Positions 8,041-15,096 of a DNA stretch of 17,591 nucleotides are shown piece by piece (position 1 is the first letter of the stretch; every line of letters starts with the position of its first letter). The notes under the pieces were generated by a model. That model made no database searches and was not told the origin of the DNA. It worked only from the letters and a program-made list of their open reading frames with translations. The stretch lies in contig JAGFNK010000958.1 of NCBI GenBank assembly GCA_025769875.1, positions 1 to 17,591 on the forward strand, read 5' to 3'. Position numbers and translations under genes: made by a program. This DNA is from Russula earlei (taxonomy: Eukaryota > Basidiomycota > Agaricomycetes > Russulales > Russulaceae).

Positions 8041-9319
8041 AGTCCATGATTCTAAGCACCCGCTCAATCAGCCAATTGACTGGCAAGAGCTTTGCTGTAT
8101 TGCAACAGACTTATTAGTCTGGAAGTCATCGCACACCTACCTTTGGCCTATGTCAGATTGACCAATGCAAATTTTATTATCTGGCAGCTTGTTTCAATTA
8201 TCTTGCTTAGATCTTATCATACGCAGGGAAGACTGCCCCATTGCGACGACTACCCCTGCCTGATTTGGATCTGAGCCCGTGGCTTGAGCAGGCTCGAGCA
8301 GCTAACTAGCCCACTTAGTGTTATGGCGTCGCTGCCATAAGAGCGTTAGCTCAAGGTTCAGTGGGGCCAAGTCCCTGTGACTTGGTTCAAGGGTTCAATG
8401 TGGCTGGCTCAAAGAGACTGGATCAGGGGTTTAGCGTCTCAAGGCTGAGTCAGACAATGACTCAGTCCGCAGACAGAGTCGATCTCCTGGTTTCACAGAA
8501 GAGGAGGACAATGAGAGAGAAGCAGAGGAGGAAGAGGAACACAAGGGTTCCTTGGGGTGTGCTAAGGTCAAGCAGAGTATAGGCCAGCACAAGCAAGTTG
8601 TGATTGAGAGAGAGTACAGGGCAAGGGATGCGACAGGGAATGGGAAAAGGTAAGCTTGGGGCATTCCCCAGCTTCTACAGGCGCTTAAATACTGTATGTA
8701 GTGAGGCTGTACAGTACCATAAGCAGAACAATAGATAAGGGTAGACCAATAGCAAAAGTAACTCAACAATAGGTGAAACACAATAAGTGAAACACAATAG
8801 GTGAAACACAACAAGTGAAACACAATAGGTGAAACAATAGGGGATCACCATCAAGGGATGAAACAGTAACCACGGAGACAAGGATAACAAGGAAGAACAA
8901 TAATGGACAAACCAATCAAAGGGGTAAATTACAACACTTAGCCATGAGCCAATCAGTGGCTCAGCTCACTCAAATCTATTTGGCTCGAGTGATAACTCAG
9001 AAAGCATGGCAGGAACATATGAGTGGGCGAGAGCTCAATATGTAAATCCTGCCCCCACTGTTTTTCGTTCACATCTTCTCGCAGCTCTCCATTTCGAGGT
9101 CCCTTCTCAGACATGTCCGAAGCCAAAGAAATTCTTGTTCACAGACGTGGTGGTTTTATGTCCACGTCATGGTCCCCATTTGGCAGAAGCGGCCAAAAGA
9201 CTTATCATCATAAGCCTTTGACTTGGACTTGGAGATACAACGAAAGGCTGCATGTCATCACACATCCATCCCACTGCATTCCTTGCCGGAGGTGGCAGGA
9301 GCATCACCTCACAGCTACA
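8041..9319. other. Gene-free stretch with a tandem repeat; possible 5' region of the coiled-coil ORF
   Basis: No coding frame with recognisable features is seen. The stretch holds scattered TGAGC/GCTCA and GGCTCGAG words (8281-8310, 8950-8990), a purine-rich area (8495-8560), a TTAAATACTGTATG box near 8686, and the 14-bp repeat at 8767-8836. Bases 9023-9319 are open in the frame of the next gene but have no domain or compositional sign of coding. They are more likely its 5' untranslated region. Confidence 0.4.
8767..8836 (+). repeat. Five tandem 14-bp units
   Basis: Five consecutive units follow the pattern CAATAGGTGAAACA (8767-8780, 8781-8794, 8795-8808, 8809-8822, 8823-8836). Units 1, 3 and 5 are identical. 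Units 2 and 4 carry AAGTG in place of AGGTG, and unit 4 also has CAAC for CAAT. The alternation suggests a 28-bp higher-order duplication. Confidence 0.95.
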
Positions 9320-9799
9320 ATGGATGATGAAGAAAAGTCTGAACAAGAAAAGTTGCTGGACTCTGCATATCAAGCCCATGACCACGCCGCTTCTCATCCT
9401 TTCCAGGGAAGGATTGATCGTCTCGAACAGGAGCGGGACGACTTCCTCGAAGAGCTCGCGGCACTGTGTCAGGAACTCAGAAATGTGCGAACGAAGCTGA
9501 AGGAGAGCCTCAACACGCACAATGAACTACAGTGTGCCCTTGTAGATCATGCCATCGATCAGCCACGCAAGACTGTGGGCTGCACTCCCACCTCCCCATC
9601 ATGCTCATCCGGACAGCATAAACGCCTGCGCCTCGCGACCATTGCTCATCAAGACCCCTCAACCCCACTATGTCACGCAGAGCGGGACGTCATTGCCATT
9701 GACTGCGAATCTGAGCAGGATGTACCATATGTCCCCCCTCCACTCCCACCTATTGCTATGACTCATTGCTGCTCTGACTCCAGGACTTCACAGGATTGA
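9320..9799 (+). CDS. Small acidic coiled-coil protein, unknown function
   Basis: The ORF encodes 159 residues from an ATG with A at -3 and G at +4 (9320). The frame is open further upstream to 9023, but those residues lack any recognisable feature, so I prefer the internal start. Residues 1-15 are acidic (MDDEEKSEQEK). Residues about 35-75 form a Leu/Glu/Arg heptad coiled coil (RIDRLEQERDDFLEELAALC...). A Ser/Pro stretch follows, then a basic patch QHKRLRL that could serve as a nuclear signal, then DCESEQDVPYVPPPLPPI near the C-terminus. No catalytic motif or membrane segment is seen. It is the only complete, unbroken frame in the window with protein-like composition. It may be a real host gene or an accessory ORF of a mobile element. 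Confidence 0.5.
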   Translation: MDDEEKSEQEKLLDSAYQAHDHAASHPFQGRIDRLEQERDDFLEELAALCQELRNVRTKLKESLNTHNELQCALVDHAIDQPRKTVGCTPTSPSCSSGQHKRLRLATIAHQDPSTPLCHAERDVIAIDCESEQDVPYVPPPLPPIAMTHCCSDSRTSQD

Positions 9800-10555
9800 T
9801 AAATGATATAGCATGTACCATAACAGGTTGTTCATGACAATGTCAATACATTCCATGGTTGATACAGTCCTTGTAGATTTACTATGATATGACGCTTCAA
9901 ACTTAATACATGCCATTGATATGAACTCCTTGCACTTGACACTATGGCCAGCAAAAGCGTACGACGTCACTGGGATCATAGATCTGCCTCAGGCTGGCCG
10001 AACAACGGGCATTCCTGACCAGATTCACAAAACACTTTACATACATGAGCATGCCAGATCCAGCATTTTGCTAGGAGAATTTGCATGAAAGCATATCTCC
10101 GTCATCGGGGAGATTGATCCCCCACCCCCATCAGCCAATTATTGCCAATAAGGCACTTACGGCCCGCAGTTCTCCGGGTTTCACTGGCCGTGGCCGTGTA
10201 GTAGGCAGATACTTAAGTGAGCGAGCTTGTGCACCCTGAACCACCCTGGTTTTGCTCGAGTATGTATGTCAAAGTGATCATTCATATTGTACATGTAATT
10301 GCTGCCGCACACAACCTGTTTTAAGATTAGAGTTAAGAGAGAATCATTGACCACGGGACCATGTACTGATTGCAGTACGTGATTCTCACCTTTTCTTTGT
10401 CTCATCTCACAACATGGCCATCATCCATCCCAGCATGCTGCCTCAAACCAAGCAAAGTAGTCTAACTATAACTACTTCACCTCTAAAATACGACCTATCA
10501 GGAAGTCACACACACATCCACACCTCAAAAGCTAGCTTCAGAGAGATATAAGGAC
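9800..10555. other. Intergenic stretch upstream of the kinase pseudogene
   Basis: No coding region is recognised. The only notable item is the GATTGATCCCC block at 10111-10150, which resembles 14522-14572. Bases just before 10556 (TCAGAGAGATATAAGGAC) are open in the frame of the kinase, so an additional 5' exon of that gene may lie here, but it could not be identified. Confidence 0.4.
10111..10150 (+). repeat. GATTGATCCCC ... AATTATTGCCA block, related to 14522-14572
   Basis: GATTGATCCCC is followed by CAGCCAATTATTGCCA. The second block has GGCCGATTATCGCCA after the same lead. The differences CCGA/CCAA and TCGC/TTGC are the kind produced by CpG deamination in this copy. Too short to assign to a named element. 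Confidence 0.5.
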
Positions 10556-10705
10556 ATGACCTGGGACGTATGTGACAAATTCGTTGGGCCTATGCCAATA
10601 GCTGAATTCCTCTTGGAATTCGTGCCAGAAGCAAGCCAAGCTCGAAAGATGGAGCGCATCATCAGCTTCGACAAGCGCTCCGTCTCACACAATGAGGATC
10701 ACTTT

Positions 10706-10752
10706 GTCAGTCCCCACATTCAAGGGGGGATCCATGCTCACATACATGACAG
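10706..10752 (+). other. Predicted intron 1 of the FunK1 pseudogene (47 nt)
   Basis: GTCAGT donor and GACAG acceptor, phase 0. Splicing joins the frame ending SHNEDHF to the frame IQAIKMSSLADNLTF and restores family-like sequence on both sides. Confidence 0.65.
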
Positions 10753-11835
10753 ATACAGGCAATCAAAATGTCCAGCCTCGCTGATAATCTCACATTTGTC
10801 AACACCACTGTTAAGCAAGATAAGGCAATCCTAGGGAGACCAGACATTGTTATCTATCGGAAAAGGGAAGGTCATCAGGAAAATGAGCGGCTGACCTCAC
10901 TGGACTGGAGAGCGGTTGATGTGTGGATCAAAAACAAAAGGGAAAAGAGGACATTTTTCGCAACCTTACACATATGAGGCAAGAGGGTGGGCTCGAGTGT
11001 CATGTTAGGTGGACTGAGCGTGCGTATCGTGTGTGTGGTCAACTCACACATTATGCCACTTCTATCCATCGTTCACAGTTTTGGGTCTTCTCTTACTCAA
11101 TCATCCTCTTTGGAAAGGCAACAGGGTGACTACTGCAATGGGATCACAGTGGTGCTATCCATACCAAGATATTCAATTGGGCCAAAGATCCCAACACCCT
11201 TTCCGAATTCATCTGGAGGCTCAACTCTCTCACTTTTGCCCAGCGTGGATATGACACCACTGTCACCACAGTCTCGAAGAATGATAAGGGGGTTGGTGAT
11301 GCACAGTCCACGCTGGTGGTATACATGGATGTTGAGAAAATTGAAGTTGAAGACCTTCGCCAGATTCTCATCAATGACGATCATGCCACGGACGGACAGC
11401 TGAAGCCCTATATCATATGGAAACCAATATGGGAGATGAAAACCCTTTTTGGTCAGTCGACGTTTGGATTTGTGTGCCATGACATCGAACAAAAAAAACT
11501 GGTTTACCTCAAAGATTACTGGTGTACCGATTTCCCAGGTATTGAGAAAGAAGGGGATATTTATCGCGATTTGAAAGAAGCAAAAGTGCGTTACATTCTG
11601 AGGTTGGGTCCAGCTGGCAACGTGCTGTTGACACCAGAGCATCCACTCAACATACAAAGCACAAGGACACAAGACTATGTGATAGGTGGCTATTGCAATT
11701 GTATTTGGTGTCCCGGTACACCGCGCGTCAAACGATATGTCCACTACCAACTTGTCTTGAACATGCTCGGACAGCTGCTGAGTACGTTCGGATCGACTTG
11801 GGAGCTATGCCAGGTCATTCGGGATGCTATGATCG

Positions 11836-11884
11836 GTGAGGATTGGCGTTATGTTTAAGTTTGTTGTTTGACAATTTGGAACAG
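11836..11884 (+). other. Predicted intron 2 of the FunK1 pseudogene (49 nt)
   Basis: GTGAGG donor, TTTGAC branch-like sequence and GGAACAG acceptor, phase 1. It removes the stop at 11856-11858 and joins VIRDAMI to AHTDAYNKAKILHRD, the expected order in FunK1 kinases. Confidence 0.85.
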
Positions 11885-12036
11885 CTCATACGGACGCATA
11901 CAACAAAGCAAAAATTTTACATCGGGATGTGAGCGCAGGAAACATTCTGATTGCCCCAGATCGATCAGGTTTATTGATCGACTGGGACATGTCCAAGAGG
12001 ATGGATGTGACCCAGCAGAGACAACCCTCCCACATG

Positions 12037-12084
12037 GTATGATCTGTTTATCCCCTATGCATGGCGAATTGACTTTGTGTTCAG
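12037..12084 (+). other. Predicted intron 3 of the FunK1 pseudogene (48 nt)
   Basis: GTATGA donor and GTTCAG acceptor, phase 0. It joins QQRQPSHM to GTWQFISTGLL, matching the activation-segment region of the family. Confidence 0.85.
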
Positions 12085-12402
12085 GGTACATGGCAGTTCA
12101 TATCAACAGGACTTTTATTACACCCTCACACTCAACCTCATCAAATTTCAGATGATATTGAATCCTTTTACTGGGTTCTTATTTATATTGTCATGAAATG
12201 CTGACATTCTGCGATCGAGGGCCAATCACAAGATATGCAACACATATTTGATGGATACAGAGACATGGATGAAGATGGTGTTATCCGGGGCAGTGACGGA
12301 AAGCTATCTTTCCTACTGAAGCAAGCCAAACCAGGGTGCGCAGAGTTTGTGGGGCTGGACGGCAATCCAAAGACGGTTGTCTTGACCCAAGAGCAAGAGG
12401 AA

Positions 12403-12819
12403 TGTAAGGAGGAGGAAGGGAGAAGAGAAGGAGAGGAGAGGAGAGCAAGATCACTCGTGTGTGGAAGTTTCTGACTGAAGGTAAGGGGAACTCAAGAAGA
12501 CTGTATTCCTCTTCTTTCTTTTTTACTACAGAGTAGCTAGGTGTTTTATATACAGGAGAGAAGTACTAAGGATGAAAGGCATGAAAGGGAGATAGGCATG
12601 AAAGAGAATTGAGACTGGTCGAGACGGTTGAGGCCATGGTGAAAGGCCTGAGATGTGAACACATCGCGTGTGCCGAGGCGTGGCGTGTGCACGTGGTCGG
12701 TGGCGAGGACTGGGCAATGCGATGCGAGGAAGGAGGCAAGGTGTGGGAGGAGGCCGAGCATCACGCATTGTGCGCGGTCCGCACGTGGTTCCGAGGCCAG
12801 CGATATGGCTCACCTTACA
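12403..12819 (+). mobile_element. LTR-like insertion (417 bp) inside the FunK1 pseudogene
   Basis: The segment begins TGTAAGG and ends CCTTACA, a 7-bp terminal inverted repeat with TG..CA ends. It separates two parts of the kinase that belong together (DMQHIFDGY upstream, MHQIIEELRT downstream). Internally it has a purine tract, GGTAAGGGG, a TTCTTTC tract, TTTTATATACA (12544-12554, a possible TATA region) and a GC-rich right half. No 5-bp target duplication is seen (AGGAA left, CTACA right). GTAAGG at 12404 could also be an intron donor, so insertion into an intron is possible. Confidence 0.6.
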
Positions 12820-13099
12820 CTACACAAACTAATACTTCACCCGGATTTGTTTGGTTTTGTCCTGGAACCATGCACCAGATCATTGAAGAGTTGCGCACCC
12901 TTCTTAAAACCTTCTATGATGATATTAACCCAAAATCAATTATGCCTGAACCTCAAGAGGAGAGGAATGTCCGGACGGAGGTCAAGGACGCTCACGAGAA
13001 GCTTTGTTCTTCTGAATGGGTCTTGAATCTCATAACATGGAACCTGGAATCCAAAAATTGGTCCGACAATAATGGCAGCCTATCAAAGAACATCCTTGG

Positions 13100-13429
13100 T
13101 CATGATCCAACGTTCAGCAGGGGCTGCCACAAGCACAAGGCTAAAGATGATGATAGTGGTGTAGCAAAGGGTCTATCATTCAACAAAAAGCATAGAGGAT
13201 GATATCCACCAAAAGGATCTTCACTTTCCAGGTATAGCTCGTTGGCTGTCTCGCAAGGCTGTCCAGGGTAATTCTTTAGTATGTCATCACACAGTGTCCT
13301 GCTGTAAGGTGGCATCCCATTCCAGCCCTGCATCATTGCTCTCGACTCTCTTTCATCGCATACCGGTTCCACCTCCGCTGCCCAGCCAGCTCTCGACCCT
13401 CTTTCATCGCATTGCCTCGCCATGACCAC
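13100..13429 (-). CDS. Unrecognised ORF fragment, tail-to-tail with the kinase
   Basis: The 109-codon minus-strand frame has a protein-like middle: GWNGMPPYSRTLCDDILKNY, then PGQPCETANELYLESEDPFGGY (13205-13340). The part below about 13203 is antisense to the kinase C-terminus and probably not real coding. The N-terminal part contains a 51-bp duplication: a 24-bp sequence at 13389-13412 recurs at 13338-13361 with one mismatch, giving CDERGSRA and CDERESRA. I do not recognise a family. It may be a fragment of another transposon protein. Confidence 0.3.
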   Translation of the reverse strand: MVMARQCDERGSRAGWAAEVEPVCDERESRAMMQGWNGMPPYSRTLCDDILKNYPGQPCETANELYLESEDPFGGYHPLCFLLNDRPFATPLSSSLALCLWQPLLNVGS

Positions 13430-13926
13430 TAAGATGCGCTCTGCTGCCTTTCACTGTCGTCACCACAGTCGGATGCAAGGGCTCAGTGCCCTGTGGACCC
13501 TTCGTACACTACTCCTCAGTTTCTGTCTTGCTACAAATTCGGACTCCCTAGTTACTTGGCCTCCGACTCCATTTGTTCCCTTTGACTCACTTGTTACTGA
13601 TCCGTTTTGTTTACCTGAGTCAACGATACTGTTCCGGATTCATACTTACGCCTCGTTTCGCAGCTCATCGCTCTGGCTCATCTTGTTCCACATCCATGTA
13701 TCACACTCCCAACTCGTGTCTTTCTGTCTCCCCAATCCCCCAATATCCCCCTCTCTCATAGATCGCATCTCATATGTAAACACTCTAGTTACGCCTTGGA
13801 ACAAGAGACCTGTTTTGTCCCTTCTTTTGTGTGTGTTTTCGCAAACTCAGCAAGCCGCCGCCCACTGCCTTCAACACAGACTTGGTTCTTAGTGGGAAAA
13901 TACAAACAAGATTCAATTATAAGAAT
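13430..13926. other. No gene recognised between kinase remnant and solo LTR
   Basis: A pyrimidine-rich plus-strand stretch (13490-13760) is open for 156 codons from 13422 but has Ser/Leu/Pro-rich, low-information composition and no motif. Bases 13922-13926 (AGAAT) form the left target duplication of the solo LTR. Confidence 0.4.
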
Positions 13927-14418
13927 TGTCACCAACTGAGGGCGGTGTCGCTGACAAATCGTTTCACGTGCAAGACATGCGCACAGAGTTGAGCGAGACG
14001 ACAAGTTCTCGTGAGATTCAGGGATCTCGGTGACAACACAGCGAAGGCTAGTGTGTACTGCGGAGAGGAAGTACAAGGGATATGTCTTCGCGTTGGAAGA
14101 CTTAGAGAGTAGAAGAGGTTTCTGAGTCGATTGCTTAATTCCCTGCAAGCCTACAGTCCCAAAGCTAGAATCCAGTGATATTCACAAGAGAACAAGCTTG
14201 AGGCTTGTTCTCTCCTACAGACAGGTTTATATAGACAATGTATCCTATATCAAATAGTAGACACAAGGTAATGGTGAGGCAATCGAGAGTGGAACACGCT
14301 GGAAGGTGGTGGTACATGCAAGGCTAAGTGAGTCATGAAGGCACACGGGAATCATGAGGTCTGTCCGGGTAGGCTTGTCTGGTTGCTGATCCGGTCTGAA
14401 GAACCGGTATCTGTGACA
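13927..14418 (-). mobile_element. Solo LTR, 492 bp, with 5-bp target duplication
   Basis: The segment starts TGTCACC and ends TGTGACA, giving a 6-bp terminal inverted repeat TGTCAC/GTGACA. It is flanked by a perfect 5-bp direct repeat AGAAT (13922-13926 and 14419-14423), as expected for LTR-element integration. With no internal region it is best read as a solo LTR left by recombination between the two LTRs. The minus strand carries TATATAAA (14226-14233), which favours minus orientation. Its right end recurs at the left edge of the window. The superfamily (gypsy or copia) cannot be told without internal sequence. Confidence 0.88.
14187..14213 (-). other. Perfect 11-bp hairpin just downstream of the LTR TATA box
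   Basis: Arms at 14187-14197 (AGAGAACAAGC) and 14203-14213 (GCTTGTTCTCT) are perfect inverted repeats around a 5-nt loop. In minus orientation they begin 12 bp past TATATAAA, so they would fall at or near the start of the element's transcript and in its R region. Confidence 0.7.
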
Positions 14419-14521
14419 AGAATGCTAACTATATTATTTGGCTCGAGTAAAATTGTAACAAAATGTAAAGCCCAGATCTTTGCGTTGAGTTTAATCTGTG
14501 TGGTCAGTCTCTGTCATTGAG

Positions 14522-14572
14522 GCGATTGATCCCCATCGGGTGCGATTGATCCCCATTGGCCGATTATCGCCA
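14522..14572 (+). repeat. Tandem GCGATTGATCCCCAT pair plus GGCCGATTATCGCCA
   Basis: GCGATTGATCCCCAT occurs at 14522-14536 and 14542-14556 (20-bp period), followed by the near-palindrome TGGCCGATTATCGCCA. A decayed relative lies at 10111-10150. It sits in the stretch 14424-14663 between the solo LTR and the copia-2 LTR, which otherwise holds no recognisable feature. Confidence 0.7.
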
Positions 14573-14663
14573 TGTAATGAGTAGACCGTTCCTATTTAAA
14601 ATTTGGTGTCATATTTGTGGATGCACTTTATGTCTCGATTTATTCAATATAAATCCATGTATT

Positions 14664-15047
14664 TGTTGCGCAGCATAGAGCGCAGCTAACAGGCCAAGCA
14701 CCCACCTTAGAGGTTGTGCTAATGCTCAAGTGATATTGGGGTGTAGAGCGATGTGTATACTCGTCTACAAGTATGGTATTTATACCTCTATGACCCAGGG
14801 CTGTTCCTAAGTCCTAAAGAGGTGACTACAGGTGTCCACTATATTGTGCATTAAGTGACGCGTGATGTGGAAATGTTCTAGATGCAGCATAAGGCTGCAT
14901 CTTGTGATAGATAGCGTACTATGCATAACCCTATTGCCATAAGCGCATATACTAAAGTTCTGTCTAACACGTAACATCTATGAGCAGATCTTGAACCTTG
15001 TATGAAGGTCTTCGCCTTCTTTGATCCGTTCAGGTTCCGGTTCAACA
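14664..15047 (-). mobile_element. 3' LTR of copia-2, about 384 bp
   Basis: The start is firm: on the minus strand TGTTGAACCGG follows directly after a polypurine tract at 15047. The end is chosen at CTGCGCAACA (14664), which gives the terminal inverted repeat TGTTG/CAACA; the flank is GTATT (14659-14663), whose partner lies outside the window. GGTATAAATACC at 14775-14786 is a good TATA box on the minus strand, about 115 bp before the LTR end. The 3' boundary could differ by some tens of bases. Confidence 0.7.
14775..14786 (-). promoter_or_regulatory. TATA box in the copia-2 LTR
   Basis: GGTATAAATACC on the minus strand contains TATAAA and lies well inside the LTR, as expected for the U3 promoter driving the element transcript. 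Confidence 0.55.
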
Positions 15048-15056
15048 CTCCCCCTT
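15048..15056 (-). other. Polypurine tract of copia-2
   Basis: AAGGGGGAG on the minus strand ends immediately at the TGTTGAACC start of the 3' LTR and follows the RNase H stop codon by about 40 bp. This is the usual place for plus-strand priming. Confidence 0.85.
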
Positions 15057-15096
15057 GCTAAGTGCATCGGTAGATGCCGTGAGCATTTTCCCACAT

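Larger units (their letters stand above)
10556..13202 (+). pseudogene. FunK1-type fungal protein kinase, multiply disrupted
   Basis: FunK1 kinases are a large, fungus-specific family expanded in mushrooms. The N-terminal module has FVGPMPIAEFLLEFVP (about 10580-10630) and, after a 47-nt intron, ADNLTFVNTT and GRPDIVIYRKRE. The frame shifts near the A-run at 10943-10946 (IKNKREK then EDIFRNLTH), as after a one-base loss. QLTHYATSI follows, then an in-frame TGA at 11127-11129 exactly where the family has the Arg of RLIRWD. The kinase domain has LVYLKDYW (probable catalytic Lys) with EKEGDIYRDL, then HRDVSAGNILI (HRD 11920-11928), IDWDMSK in place of DFG (11980-11988), GTWQFIS and DDIESFYWVL. 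A second TGA is at 12202-12204. After QDMQHIFDGY a 417-bp LTR-like insertion (12403-12819) precedes the C-terminal part (MHQIIEELRTLLKTFYDD ... stop 13200-13202). Predicted introns are 10706-10752, 11836-11884 and 12037-12084. A missing 5' exon is possible. Confidence 0.9.

Noticed and set aside
3894..8322. CACTA and TAGTG words that might be the ends of the Tnp2 transposon
   Set aside because: Five-base words occur by chance, and no longer inverted repeat or 3-bp target duplication could be matched.
8281..8430. Possible tRNA-like folding around TTATGGCGTCGCTGCCATAAGAG
   Set aside because: No acceptor stem or proper T-arm could be paired; not a tRNA.
11130..11750. 206-codon minus-strand frame
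   Set aside because: Antisense shadow of the FunK1 kinase domain.
12161..12234. Intron that would remove the TGA at 12202-12204
   Set aside because: Splice sites that keep the frame give an intron of only 30 nt or delete the conserved DDIESFYWVL region; a nonsense codon is simpler.
13422..13892. 156-codon plus-strand frame
   Set aside because: Ser/Leu/Pro-rich translation of pyrimidine-rich DNA with no motif or support for a start.
8977..14448. Shared 14-mer TATTTGGCTCGAGT at 8977-8990 and 14435-14448
   Set aside because: A single 14-bp match in a window this size is expected about half the time by chance, and flanks do not align.
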